From contig NZ_JAMZEK010000001.1 in assembly GCF_024158035.1 (NCBI RefSeq), positions 1 to 64,000 of the forward strand: a DNA stretch of 64,000 nucleotides, in the 5' to 3' direction. The notes beneath the pieces are model-generated. The model was not told the DNA's origin and made no database searches. It saw only the letters and a program-made list of their open reading frames with translations. This document shows positions 53,007-61,795 of the stretch, piece by piece. The stretch comes from Dyella lutea (GTDB taxonomy: Bacteria; Pseudomonadota; Gammaproteobacteria; Xanthomonadales; Rhodanobacteraceae). Each line of letters starts with the position of its first letter. Positions within the stretch are counted from its first letter, which is position 1. Position numbers and translations under genes: made by a program.

Positions 53007-54232
53007 GGCGCGGCTCCCTTGCCTGCCGGTGCGCCGTCACTGCCGGCCTGACCGAGCAGCACCTCGTCACCCTCGTGCAGACCCGACAGCACCTGGCTGC
53101 GGGACGATCCGCGCACGCCCAGCTGCAGGATGCGCCGCTCGACCTTGCCGTCGGCGAGCACCTGCACGGTGCTGGCATCGCCGTCGCTGGCCAGCGCCAC
53201 GTTCGGCACCGCCAGGCCCTTGTCCGCGTGCAGCAGCACCACGGTGCCAACGAAACGCTGGCCCGGCGTCCAGCCGTAGCGACGCGCCACCTCGGCTGGC
53301 ACGCTGGCTTTCATCATCAGGTACTTCACCGGATTCTGCCGACTGCGCGACTGTGCGGCCGCCGCCACCCAGCTGAGCCGCGAGGCGACTTTCTGGGTGG
53401 GCTCGCCCCAGGGATGCAGCTCGACCGCATCGCCCACCTGCACGCCCTGGGCCTCGATCTGCGGAACAGCCAATTGCACCTCCAGCCTGGAGAGGTCGGG
53501 CAGGCTGGCGAAGCTGTCGCCGGCGAAAAGGCGGCTGCCGACGTGGGGCACCTGGTCCATCCAGTCTCGCTCGAGCACGAGTACGCCGTCGTGCGGGGCG
53601 TGCAGTTCGAGCGCGTCGAGATCGGCCTTCTTCTGTCCGGCGACGGTGGCGTAGGTGTTGTGCTGCGCATCCAGCACGGCGAGCTCCGCCTTGCCGCGCA
53701 CGCCGGACTGTTGCTCGCGCCACTCGAGGATGCGCTGGCGCACGGTGAGATAGTTGGCGTCCTGGATCGCATCGAGGATGTCGTTGCGGGCCATCGCCTC
53801 CGGGCTGGCGTTGGCGTAGCGGCGGGCGATCGACAGCTGTCCGGCAACCTGGGTCAGGTCCACGCCGAGCTGGCCGCGCTTGTCGTCCAGTTCGGCCTGC
53901 TTGGCGGCACGCGCGAGCAGGTTGCGCTCCAGGTCGATCTCGGCCTGATCCAGGTCCTGCCTGCTCTGCTCGGCGGAGAACCGCGCCACCAGTTCGCCCT
54001 TGGTGACGGGGCTGCCGTCCGGCAGCATCCAGGCCACCTGGCGCACCGTGAACACCTGGCCGGGAATCAGCAGGGGCGTCGCCTTCGCCGAACGCAGCTC
54101 CCCTTCTCCCCTGACGACGAAATCGAGCGGACCGGCGTGGACCCGTTCCAGCACCACACGTGCGGTGTCCGGCTTGCCGCAGCCGACCAGCGCGAGGGTC
54201 AGGCAGGCGAGCCAGGCGATACGGCGGCTCAT
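53003..54232 (-). CDS. Periplasmic adaptor lipoprotein (HlyD/MacA-like)
   Basis: A 409-residue membrane fusion protein with a lipoprotein signal (MSRRIAWLACLTLALVGCGK). Lipoyl-like segments (RSAKATPLLIPGQVFTVRQV and LELHAPHDGVLVLERDW) bracket a helical hairpin of about 130 residues (AEQSRQDLDQAEIDLERNLL). A beta-barrel and membrane-proximal domain follow. It is the second adaptor of the operon, overlapping the tandem adaptor gene by four bases on one side and the permease gene by four on the other. It presumably binds the permease periplasmic domain. No outer membrane factor gene is in the operon. Confidence 0.85.
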   Translation of the reverse strand: MSRRIAWLACLTLALVGCGKPDTARVVLERVHAGPLDFVVRGEGELRSAKATPLLIPGQVFTVRQVAWMLPDGSPVTKGELVARFSAEQSRQDLDQAEIDLERNLLARAAKQAELDDKRGQLGVDLTQVAGQLSIARRYANASPEAMARNDILDAIQDANYLTVRQRILEWREQQSGVRGKAELAVLDAQHNTYATVAGQKKADLDALELHAPHDGVLVLERDWMDQVPHVGSRLFAGDSFASLPDLSRLEVQLAVPQIEAQGVQVGDAVELHPWGEPTQKVASRLSWVAAAAQSRSRQNPVKYLMMKASVPAEVARRYGWTPGQRFVGTVVLLHADKGLAVPNVALASDGDASTVQVLADGKVERRILQLGVRGSSRSQVLSGLHEGDEVLLGQAGSDGAPAGKGAAP

Positions 54233-56145
54233 GGTGCCTGCCTCGTGGATGCGGAGGTCGCGGCATCGACCGGGAAATCGACCCGCACCGCCTGCCCGGG
54301 CTTGAGCTTGAGATGGTTGGAATCGAGCGTAACCACCAGGTCGACCACCGGGATCGCCTCCACCCGCGACTTGCTGTGCACGGTACCGCCCACCGATGCC
54401 ACGGTGCCGTCGACCGAGCGGTCGCCGCCGCCGGCCACCACCACGCGCACGCGCTGCCCCTGGTGCACGCGCTCGAGCTCGCGTTCCGGCAGCGAGGCAC
54501 GCACCGCGAGCGTGGACAGGTCCGGCATCTGCGCCACCGACTGCCCCATCCACACCTGCGAGCCGGTATCGATCTTGTTGCCGTCCCAGGCGCTCTGGTG
54601 CAGCACGATGCCGGCGCGCGGCGCCTTCACCGTGAGCGAGGCGAGTGCCGCAGTGAGCACGCTGACCTCGTGCTTCGCCTGTTCGACGTCGGCATCGGCC
54701 ACCTGCTGCTCGGCGCGACGCTCGGCCGCCGCCACCCGCTCGCGCTCGACAGTGAGGGCGAGCTTGCGCTCGGCCTTGGTCCGCGCGATCACCAGCTTGG
54801 CGTATTCCACGCCGGCGACGTATTCCTTCGGCTGGTTCGCCTTGCGGCGTGCCTTTTCCAGTTCGGCGCGGGCCTGCGCCGTGGCCAGTTCGGCTTCGCG
54901 CGCGCGGTCGGCAAGGTCCAGTCGGGTCTGCTCCTGCTTGCGCAGCTTCTCGTCCAGTTCGCTGCGCTTGGCGGTGAGCTGCTTCATCACCTGGCTGCCG
55001 TCGAACACCACTACGGTGCCTCCCTTCTCCACCGTCTCGCCATCGCCGACCATCTGGGTCACGGTCATCTGCCACAGGCCATTCACCGCCGGCGGGGAGA
55101 TGGCGATGCTGTCGCGCGCGAACGTCTCTCCATCGGCATGCAATGGCTGGGTATCGGCGACGACCGGCCGATCGGCGGACAGGTCGGCCGGATCGGTGTC
55201 CGCGCGTACGCTCATGCCTGGCCGCAACGGCAACGCGTTGGCGTCAGCCAGATCGATGGCCAGTTCGAAATAGCGACCGTCGCCCCAGTCCTTGTGCGCG
55301 ACCGACGCACCGGTGATGCTCCGGATGCGGCCGTGCAGCAGCCGCCCGGGCAAGGCGTCGACAGTCAATGCGACGGACTGTCCGGTCTTCAGCCCGGCTC
55401 GATCGGGCTCCAGCACCCAGGCGCGCACGTCGTAGTCGTGCCCACCGCCGACCACCTCGCCCACGGCCTGCCCGGGATAGCTGGAGGAGCCCTCCTCGTA
55501 GCGCCCGCCGTTGCCGAACATGTTGTCGAAGCCGTGCACCACGGTACCGGCACGGGTCGCCTTGACCACGGCGCGGGTGACCTGGCGGCGATCGAAATCC
55601 AGCTCGATCTGTTTCTTGCGCTGCTGCAAGGCCCCGTCCTCGCGACGGCGCTTCACCGCCGCCTCCGCTTCGTCGGCCTGCTCGTGCGCCACCGCCAGTG
55701 CGCGCTCGGTGCGCTGCATCTCGCTCTGGTAGCGGTCGTAGTTGAGTGCGGAAATCAGGTGGCGCGGCAGGGCGGCGTCCACCGCCGCGGTGTCGCGCTC
55801 GGCCTGCGCGTCGGCCAGCTTGAGCTCGGCATCGCTGGCCTTGAGCTCGAGCTGGGCGACCTCCTTGGCGTCCTTGGCCTGCTGTGCGGCCAGTTCCGCC
55901 TGCAGCTTGCGCACCTGCGATTCGGCCTGCCCGGCATCGATGCGCAGCAGCACCTCGCCCGGCTTCACGTGACTGCCGTCGGGCGCGTAGTAGCGCAGCA
56001 CCACCGGCGAGCTGTTGGAGGGCGGCGTCTCGATGCGCTGGGCGCCCTCGAGGCGGATCTCGCCGGTGAACACCGTGGCGGACGCCTGCGCGAACGGCAT
56101 CGCGAGCGCCATGGCGAGACCGAGCCACTCACGCCGCCGAATCAT
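54229..56145 (-). CDS. Tandem-fused double HlyD-type adaptor protein
   Basis: A 638-residue exported protein with a signal peptide ending MPFAQASA and an unusual duplicated layout. The first lipoyl half (DGSHVKPGEVLLRIDAG, about 56-72) is followed by a coiled coil (80-190), the second half (VKATRAGTVVHGF, 194-206) and a barrel (to about 320). A second unit then starts with lipoyl GDGETVEKGGTVVVFDG (367-383), coiled coil (385-500), VKAPRAGIVLHQ (506-517) and barrel to the end. Typical MacA-like adaptors have one unit and 370-400 residues. Overlaps the ATPase gene by 17 bases and the next adaptor by four. It may provide two of the adaptor positions in one chain, which would change the usual adaptor hexamer. 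GGAGG precedes the ATG. Confidence 0.8.
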   Translation of the reverse strand: MIRRREWLGLAMALAMPFAQASATVFTGEIRLEGAQRIETPPSNSSPVVLRYYAPDGSHVKPGEVLLRIDAGQAESQVRKLQAELAAQQAKDAKEVAQLELKASDAELKLADAQAERDTAAVDAALPRHLISALNYDRYQSEMQRTERALAVAHEQADEAEAAVKRRREDGALQQRKKQIELDFDRRQVTRAVVKATRAGTVVHGFDNMFGNGGRYEEGSSSYPGQAVGEVVGGGHDYDVRAWVLEPDRAGLKTGQSVALTVDALPGRLLHGRIRSITGASVAHKDWGDGRYFELAIDLADANALPLRPGMSVRADTDPADLSADRPVVADTQPLHADGETFARDSIAISPPAVNGLWQMTVTQMVGDGETVEKGGTVVVFDGSQVMKQLTAKRSELDEKLRKQEQTRLDLADRAREAELATAQARAELEKARRKANQPKEYVAGVEYAKLVIARTKAERKLALTVERERVAAAERRAEQQVADADVEQAKHEVSVLTAALASLTVKAPRAGIVLHQSAWDGNKIDTGSQVWMGQSVAQMPDLSTLAVRASLPERELERVHQGQRVRVVVAGGGDRSVDGTVASVGGTVHSKSRVEAIPVVDLVVTLDSNHLKLKPGQAVRVDFPVDAATSASTRQAP

Positions 56146-56803
56146 GCTCGATCCTCCCGTCGCGCAGGGTGATCTGCCGCTGCGCCCGCGCGGCGACATC
56201 GGCGTCGTGGGTCACCAGCACCACGGTCTGGCCATCGGCGTGCACCTCATCGATCAACGCCAGCACGTCGGCAGCACTCTTCGAATCGAGGTTGCCAGTG
56301 GGCTCGTCGGCCAGCAGCAGGGCCGGCTGCATCAGCAGGGCGCGGGCGATCGCCACGCGCTGCATCTGGCCACCGGACAGCTGGCCGGGACGATGCTCCA
56401 GCCGCTGGCCCAGTCCCATCCTCTCGAGCAGGGTGTGTGCGCGCTCCTCGAGGCTACCGCCGTCGCCGCGCAGGAAGCGCCGTGGCAGCAATACGTTTTC
56501 CAGCACGCTCAGTCGCGGCAGCAGATGGAAGGACTGGAACACGAAGCCGATGCGCCGGTTGCGGAAATCGCTGGCGCGCTCGTCATCGAAGGTGGACACG
56601 TCCACGTCGTCGAGCAGATAGCGGCCGCTATCGGGCCGATCCAGACAGCCGAGCATGTTCAGCAGGGTCGACTTGCCCGAACCGGACGGCCCGACAATCG
56701 CGGTGAACTGCCCCTTCGGGACTTCGAAGCCGACGCCATCCAGCGCGGCGATCGTCTGCCCGCCCACCCGGTAGTGGCGGGTAATCGCTTCCATGCGAAC
56801 CAT
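56129..56803 (-). CDS. ABC transporter ATP-binding protein (MacB/LolD class)
   Basis: A 224-residue ATPase with Walker A GPSGSGKST, Q-loop FVFQSFHLLPRLSVLENVLL, signature LSGGQMQRVAIARAL, Walker B LLLADEPTGNLD and the H-loop VTHD. This is the MacB/LolD/FtsE class used by FtsX-type permeases. First gene of a four-gene operon (ATPase, double adaptor, adaptor, permease), each overlapping the next. MVRMEAITRHYRV is the preferred start; the internal MEAITRH is an alternative nine bases later. The upstream MalK-type ATPase gene on the same strand ends 74 bases away and serves a different transporter type. Confidence 0.93.
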   Translation of the reverse strand: MVRMEAITRHYRVGGQTIAALDGVGFEVPKGQFTAIVGPSGSGKSTLLNMLGCLDRPDSGRYLLDDVDVSTFDDERASDFRNRRIGFVFQSFHLLPRLSVLENVLLPRRFLRGDGGSLEERAHTLLERMGLGQRLEHRPGQLSGGQMQRVAIARALLMQPALLLADEPTGNLDSKSAADVLALIDEVHADGQTVVLVTHDADVAARAQRQITLRDGRIEHDSAA

Positions 56804-56877
56804 GGGCCTGGACCTTCCCCCTGAAGCCAAGTGTCCTTTTGTCAGTCTTGCGGGAAAAAAGTTCGCACCGCAAGCCT

Positions 56878-57966
56878 TCAGTCGCCGATGCGCTCTCCGC
56901 TGGCCGCGTCGAACAGGTGCAGCATCGACGGATCCGGCGCCAGGTGCACCAGCGTGCCGGGCTCGGGCAGCGTGCGCGGTGGCAGCCGCACCACCAGCGG
57001 CTTGCCGCCGGTACGCAGGTTGAGGAACACCTCGTTGCCGACCGGCTCGACCACCTCCACCCGCGCGCTCAGCGTGTGCAGACCGGGCGCATCCACCGGA
57101 TGCAGGTCTTCCGGCCGCACGCCGAGGGTGACCTCGCGGCGATCCCACGACCCCGGCCAGCCGGCGACCCCGGGCAGGGTCAGCACGCCGTGCGGGCCGT
57201 CCAACGCCCAGCCGTCGGCCAGCCGCAGCGTGCCGGGCAGGAAGTTCATCGCCGGACTGCCGAGGAAACCGGCGACGAAACGGTTGGCCGGCCGCCGGTA
57301 GAGGCTCATTGGCGTGTCGATCTGCTGGATCACGCCGCCGTCGAGCATCACGATGCGCTGGCCCAGCGTCATCGCCTCGATCTGGTCATGGGTGACGTAG
57401 ATCATCGTGGCGCCGAGCCGCCGGTGCAGCCGCGCGATCTCCAGGCGCATCGACAGGCGCAGCCGCGCGTCGAGGTTGGACAGCGGCTCGTCGAGCAGGA
57501 ACACCCGCGGGTTGCGCACCAGCGCCCGGCCCAGCGCCACACGCTGCTGCTGGCCGCCGGACAGCGCACCCGGCCGGGCATCGAGCCAGGGCTCGATCTC
57601 CAGCAACCGCGCCACCTCGCGCACGCGCCGCGCCACCTCGTGGCGGTGCTGTCCACGCAGGCGCAGGCCGAAACCCAGGTTCTCGGCCACGGTCATGTGG
57701 GGGTACAGGGCGTAGTTCTGGAACACCATGGCGATGTCCCGGTCCTTCGGCGGCACCTCGTTCATCACCCGCCCGCCGATGGTCAGCGTGCCCGCGGTGA
57801 TCGGCTCCAGCCCGGCGATCATCCGCAGCAGGGTGGTCTTGCCGCAGCCGGAGGGTCCGACCAGCACCAGCAGTTCGCCGTCGGCGATCTCCAGCGTCGC
57901 GTCAGCGACGGCGACGTGGCCGTCCGGGTACTCCTTGCGCAGCGCCTCCAGCCGAACGACCGCCAT
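56878..57966 (-). CDS. Sugar ABC transporter ATPase (MalK/UgpC-type)
   Basis: A 362-residue ATPase with Walker A GPSGCGKTT, Q-loop MVFQNYALYPHMTVAENL, signature LSGGQQQRVALGRALV and Walker B FLLDEPLSNLD. It also has a C-terminal TOBE/MalK regulatory domain (GVRPEDLHPVDAPG, EVVEPVGNEVFLNLRT). Such ATPases energise carbohydrate importers, often as a shared subunit for several systems. No permease or binding protein gene is near, so it is probably a general ATPase. It is divergent from the GH1 glucosidase gene, and a LacI-type operator lies between, which supports sugar-responsive expression. The ATG was preferred over an in-frame GTG four codons upstream. Confidence 0.93.
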   Translation of the reverse strand: MAVVRLEALRKEYPDGHVAVADATLEIADGELLVLVGPSGCGKTTLLRMIAGLEPITAGTLTIGGRVMNEVPPKDRDIAMVFQNYALYPHMTVAENLGFGLRLRGQHRHEVARRVREVARLLEIEPWLDARPGALSGGQQQRVALGRALVRNPRVFLLDEPLSNLDARLRLSMRLEIARLHRRLGATMIYVTHDQIEAMTLGQRIVMLDGGVIQQIDTPMSLYRRPANRFVAGFLGSPAMNFLPGTLRLADGWALDGPHGVLTLPGVAGWPGSWDRREVTLGVRPEDLHPVDAPGLHTLSARVEVVEPVGNEVFLNLRTGGKPLVVRLPPRTLPEPGTLVHLAPDPSMLHLFDAASGERIGD

Positions 57967-58049
57967 CGGGTTCTCCACTGATTGGGCCCGCCCCGGAGCC
58001 CGACGTCGTCATGGTGCATGCCCAAGGGGCGTTCGGCTATTCTCCCCGC

Positions 58050-58063
58050 GTAATCGTTTACAG
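58050..58063. promoter_or_regulatory. LacI-family-type operator between malK-like and GH1 genes
   Basis: GTAATCGTTTACAG, which on the other strand reads CTGTAAACGATTAC, is a near-palindrome of the TGTAAACGNTTACA kind recognised by LacI/GalR-family repressors. It lies 31 bases before the GH1 start and 84 bases from the start of the divergent ATPase gene, so one bound repressor could control both. The corresponding regulator gene is not in the window. Confidence 0.55.
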
Positions 58064-58093
58064 CAAGCCGCGGTGCGGCCATCGGACCCGTCA

Positions 58094-59446
58094 ATGTCAG
58101 GACGCTTTCTCTTCCCCGCGGACTTCGTCTGGGGCGCCGCCACGTCGGCCTACCAGATCGAGGGCTCGCCCCTGGCCGACGGTGCCGGACCGAGCATCTG
58201 GCAACGCTTCGCCCACACGCCGGGGATGATGGCCAACGGCGACCACGGCGACGTCGCCTGCGACCATTACCGGCGATACCGCGACGATGTGAAGCTGATG
58301 CAGGCGTTGGGGCTCACCAGCTACCGCTTCAGCATCAACTGGGCACGCGTCCTGCCGGAGGGCACCGGGCGGATCAACCCGGCCGGGCTGGATTTCTATT
58401 CGCGCCTGGTCGACACCCTGCTCGAACACGGCATCGCGCCGAACGCCACGCTGTTCCACTGGGACCTGCCGGCGGCGCTGGACGATCGCGGCGGCTGGCT
58501 CAACCGCGACAGCGCGCACTGGTTCGCAGAGTACGCCGAGGTCATGTTCAAGGCGCTGGACGACCGCGTGCCGATGTGGACCACGCTCAACGAACCCTGG
58601 GTGGTCACCGACGGTGGCTACCTGCACGGCACGGTGGCCCCCGGGCACCGCAACACGTACGAGGCACCGATCGCCGCGCACAACCTGATGCGCGCCAGCG
58701 GGGCGGCGATCCAGGCCTACCGCGCGGTGGGCCGCCAGCAGATCGGCGTGGTCTTCAACATCGAGCCGAAATATCCGGCAAGCGACCGCAACGAGGACGT
58801 GGCGGCCGCGGCCCGCGCCCACGCCTACATGAACCAGCAGTTTGCCGACCCGGCGCTGCTCGGCAGCTACCCGCCGCAGCTGAAGGCATGCTTCGGCGAC
58901 GCGTGGCCGACGTTCCCGGCCAGCGACTTCGGGCTGACCCGGCAGACCGTCGATTTCGTCGGCATCAACTACTACACCCGCGCCGTGGTCGGGAACGATC
59001 CCGCCCAGCATCCGTTGCGCGCCTCGCCGGTGCGCCAGCCCAACCGCACGTACACCGAGACCGGCTGGGAGGTGTACGAACAGGGGCTGGTCGACACCCT
59101 CACCTGGTTCAAGGACCGCTACGGCGACCTCCCGCTCTACGTGACCGAGAACGGCGCCGCGTTCTACGACCCGCCGGTGGTCGAGGGCGACGTGCTTGAG
59201 GACCCGCTGCGCGTGGACTACTTCCGGCGCCACCTGAAGGCAGTGCACGCGGCGATACGCGCGGGCGTGAACGTCAAGGGTTACTACGCCTGGTCGCTGC
59301 TGGACAACCTGGAGTGGTCGCTGGGTTTCGCCAAGCGCTTCGGGCTTTATCACGTCGACTTCGCCACGCAGAAGCGCACGCCCAAGGCGAGCGCAAGGTT
59401 CTACGCCGACGTGATAGGCAGCGGCGGAGCCAGCCTGGCCCCGTGA
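58094..59446 (+). CDS. GH1 family beta-glucosidase
   Basis: A 450-residue cytoplasmic glycosidase starting MSGRFLFPADFVWGAATSAYQ, without a signal peptide. Catalytic acid/base Glu is in WTTLNEPWVV and the nucleophile Glu in LYVTENGAAFYD. SWSLLDNLEW-like SLLDNLEWSLGF near the end closes the aglycone site. The length is normal for GH1. It hydrolyses beta-glucosides or cellobiose-like disaccharides to glucose, which the glucokinase encoded next can phosphorylate. A LacI-type operator lies upstream. Confidence 0.96.
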   Translation: MSGRFLFPADFVWGAATSAYQIEGSPLADGAGPSIWQRFAHTPGMMANGDHGDVACDHYRRYRDDVKLMQALGLTSYRFSINWARVLPEGTGRINPAGLDFYSRLVDTLLEHGIAPNATLFHWDLPAALDDRGGWLNRDSAHWFAEYAEVMFKALDDRVPMWTTLNEPWVVTDGGYLHGTVAPGHRNTYEAPIAAHNLMRASGAAIQAYRAVGRQQIGVVFNIEPKYPASDRNEDVAAAARAHAYMNQQFADPALLGSYPPQLKACFGDAWPTFPASDFGLTRQTVDFVGINYYTRAVVGNDPAQHPLRASPVRQPNRTYTETGWEVYEQGLVDTLTWFKDRYGDLPLYVTENGAAFYDPPVVEGDVLEDPLRVDYFRRHLKAVHAAIRAGVNVKGYYAWSLLDNLEWSLGFAKRFGLYHVDFATQKRTPKASARFYADVIGSGGASLAP

Positions 59447-59527
59447 TGTCCATCCTGCCCGTCCCACTGGACTCGCGCCCTAGGGCAGGGCACCCTTACC
59501 TATTCGCTTGTGCTGAAGGTTTCGAGC

Positions 59528-60547
59528 ATGCCGGCTGACGCCCACGCCTCCGTTCCCACCCTGCTGGTCGATCTCGGCGGCACCAATGTGCGCTTCGGCG
59601 TGGCCGATCCGTCGCGTGCCGATCCGCTGCTGAAGGAAAGCATCCGACGTTACCGCGTCGCCGAGCACGAATCGCTGGTCGCCACCGCCAGGCAGTACCT
59701 GGCCGACACCGGGCTTTCGGTGAAGCGTGCCGTGGTGGCCGCCGCTGGGCGCATCGAGGACGGCGAGACGGTCAAGGTGACCAACAATCCGTGGGCCATC
59801 TCGGCGCGCCAGACCGCCGAGGCGCTGGGCCTGGACGGCGTGCACCTGGTCAACGACTTCGCCGCCCAGAGCATGGCGGTGACCCTGCTCAAGGGCGATG
59901 ACCTGGTGCCGGTCGGTCCGCTGCCGCTGCCGAGCATCGGCGCGCACGAGGAACAGACCTTCGCCATCGTCGGCCCCGGCACCGGCCTGGGCGTGGGCGG
60001 CCTGCTGGTGCGCCAGGGCCACTGCAGCGTGCTGCAGACCGAAGGCGGCCACGCCGGCTTCGCCGCGCACTCGCCCGAGGACATTGCCATCCTGGACTAC
60101 CTCAACCACAAGTACGGCCGCGTCTCCAACGAGCGGCTGATCTGCGGCCAGGGCCTGGTCAACCTGTACGACGCGATCTGCCACATCACCGGTGCCACCC
60201 CGCAACCCTTGAAGCCGGAGGACGTCACCGCCCGCGCCAAGGACGGCAGCTGCCCGCTGTGCACGCGGACGGTGGAGACCTTCGCCGGCATCTTCGGCAG
60301 CGTCGCCGGCGACCTGGTGCTCACCCTCGGCGCGTGGGACGGCGTCTACCTCACCGGTGGCCTGATCCCGATCCTGCTGCCGTGGCTGGAGCGCGGGCGT
60401 TTCCGCGAGCGCTTCGAGGCCAAGGGCCGCTTCCGCGACATCATGGAAAAGGTGCCCACCCAGGCGATCATGAATCCGGAACCGGGCCTGCTCGGCGCCG
60501 CCGCGATCGCGATCATGGAATCGGGCCGGCCGCTGCTCGGCCGCTGA
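59528..60547 (+). CDS. glk: Glucokinase
   Basis: A 339-residue cytoplasmic kinase converting glucose to glucose-6-phosphate with ATP. Visible motifs are LLVDLGGTNVRFGVAD (phosphate loop), NNPWAISARQTAEALG, LVNDFAAQSMAV with the catalytic Asp, VGPGTGLGVGGLLV, and the Cys-containing GSCPLCTRTVETFAGIFG. This is the proteobacterial Glk family (PF02685), not the ROK family. The ATG start is preceded by GAAGG at seven bases; a GTG six codons upstream is possible. The ten-base palindrome GCCCTAGGGC (59477-59486) lies in its leader. Confidence 0.95.
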   Translation: MPADAHASVPTLLVDLGGTNVRFGVADPSRADPLLKESIRRYRVAEHESLVATARQYLADTGLSVKRAVVAAAGRIEDGETVKVTNNPWAISARQTAEALGLDGVHLVNDFAAQSMAVTLLKGDDLVPVGPLPLPSIGAHEEQTFAIVGPGTGLGVGGLLVRQGHCSVLQTEGGHAGFAAHSPEDIAILDYLNHKYGRVSNERLICGQGLVNLYDAICHITGATPQPLKPEDVTARAKDGSCPLCTRTVETFAGIFGSVAGDLVLTLGAWDGVYLTGGLIPILLPWLERGRFRERFEAKGRFRDIMEKVPTQAIMNPEPGLLGAAAIAIMESGRPLLGR

Positions 60548-60620
60548 CCCGTGCGACCGCGCGATGGCGCGCTCGTCACGCATGCCGTGGCACGGTGCGC
60601 GAGTGCCGCAGGAGAAGCCC

Positions 60621-61304
60621 ATGCCTCGCAGTGATACCGCCTTCCTGTTCGACCTCGATGGCACCCTGGTCGACAGCGTGTATCAGCACGTGCTGGCCTG
60701 GAAGGAAGCGCTGGACGACGAGGGCGTGGAGCTGTCGGTGTGGCGCATCCACCGCAAGATCGGCATGAGCGGCGGCCTGTTCGCCAACATGCTGCTGCGC
60801 GAAACCGGGCTGGACATCACCGAGGACCGGCTGGAGCGGCTGCGCCGGCGCCACGCCGACGCCTTCAACCGCCAGCACACGCAGGGCTCGGTCAAGCCGC
60901 TGCCGGGCGCGCGGGAACTGCTGGCGTTCCTGACCGAGCAGCAGATCCCCTGGGCGATCGCCACCAGCGGCCGCATGGAGACCGCCGCGCACAACCTTGC
61001 CGCGCTCGGCGTCGATCCGGCGAAGGTGCCGGTGGTGACGCGCGACCAGGTGCGCCACGCCAAGCCGGACCCGGACCTGTTCGTCACCGCGGCGCACCGG
61101 CTGGATTTCGATATCCGCCACGCGCTGGTGGTCGGCGACAGCGTGTGGGACATGCTGGCCGCGCAGCGTGCGCGCGCCATCGGCATCGGCCTGCTCGCCG
61201 GCGGCTACGGCCGCGAGGAACTGCAGCATGCCGGCGCCCTGCGCGTGTACGACGACCCGGCCGACCTGCTGCGCCACATCGACGAGGTCGCGGCGCGCGC
61301 GTGA
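60621..61304 (+). CDS. HAD-superfamily hydrolase (phosphatase/phosphoglucomutase-like)
   Basis: A 227-residue HAD enzyme of subfamily IA. Motif I is FLFDLDGTLVDSVYQHV with the two catalytic Asp residues. A helical cap domain follows (KIGMSGGLFANMLL), then motif II IATSGRMET, motif III KPDPDLFVTAAHRL and motif IV VVGDSVWDMLAA. It resembles phosphoglycolate phosphatases and beta-phosphoglucomutases. The sugar neighbourhood (GH1, glucokinase) makes a sugar phosphate substrate plausible. The ribosome binding site AGGAGA precedes the ATG. It lies 73 bases after glucokinase, likely in the same transcript. Confidence 0.9.
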   Translation: MPRSDTAFLFDLDGTLVDSVYQHVLAWKEALDDEGVELSVWRIHRKIGMSGGLFANMLLRETGLDITEDRLERLRRRHADAFNRQHTQGSVKPLPGARELLAFLTEQQIPWAIATSGRMETAAHNLAALGVDPAKVPVVTRDQVRHAKPDPDLFVTAAHRLDFDIRHALVVGDSVWDMLAAQRARAIGIGLLAGGYGREELQHAGALRVYDDPADLLRHIDEVAARA

Positions 61305-61382
61305 AACGCTTCTTCGCGTCGGCCTGACACGGGCTGAACGCGACACGGCTAGCCTCGGTACGCTCCCGCTCCCCACCGAGTC

Positions 61383-61715
61383 ATGCCGATGCGCCGCCTG
61401 CTCGCCGCCAGTCTGGCCACCCTGCTCGCCACTGCCTGCTCCCCGTCGCCCCCCGCGCCCCCGGCCGGCTCCCCCACGTCGAGCACGCCCGACGATGCCA
61501 CCCTCGGCTCACCCGCCTGGTACGAATGGGTTGACCGCTCGCTGGGAATTTCCAGCGACGGCCATGGCCCCGACCCCGGTTCGCCCGAGTGGAACCAGGC
61601 GGTGCAACGCAAGCTGGGACAGGAAGCTCCGCAGGCGCCCCCCGGTTCGCCGCAGTGGCAGCAGTCGGTCGATGCGCTGTTGCGTACACGCGGCAACCCT
61701 CCATCGTCGGGCTGA
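61383..61715 (+). CDS. Small lipoprotein with three GSPxW repeats
   Basis: A 110-residue protein with a lipoprotein signal (MPMRRLLAASLATLLATACS, Cys19). After a Pro/Ser-rich spacer come three copies of a short motif at residues 42, 66 and 88: GSPAWYEWVDRSLG, GSPEWNQAVQRKLG and GSPQWQQSVDALLR. The repeats share GSPxW and a following amphipathic helix, with Pro-rich linkers of 22 to 24 residues between starts. I do not recognise the family. The repeats look like short surface-exposed binding helices. Alone in its direction; the next gene is convergent. Confidence 0.7.
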   Translation: MPMRRLLAASLATLLATACSPSPPAPPAGSPTSSTPDDATLGSPAWYEWVDRSLGISSDGHGPDPGSPEWNQAVQRKLGQEAPQAPPGSPQWQQSVDALLRTRGNPPSSG

Positions 61716-61795
61716 GCCGGAACGATCACACGGCCAGCGAGACGTCCAAGGCAGTCATCAACAGCAGGTAGCAATGCCATCGGCCTGGCGCGCGC

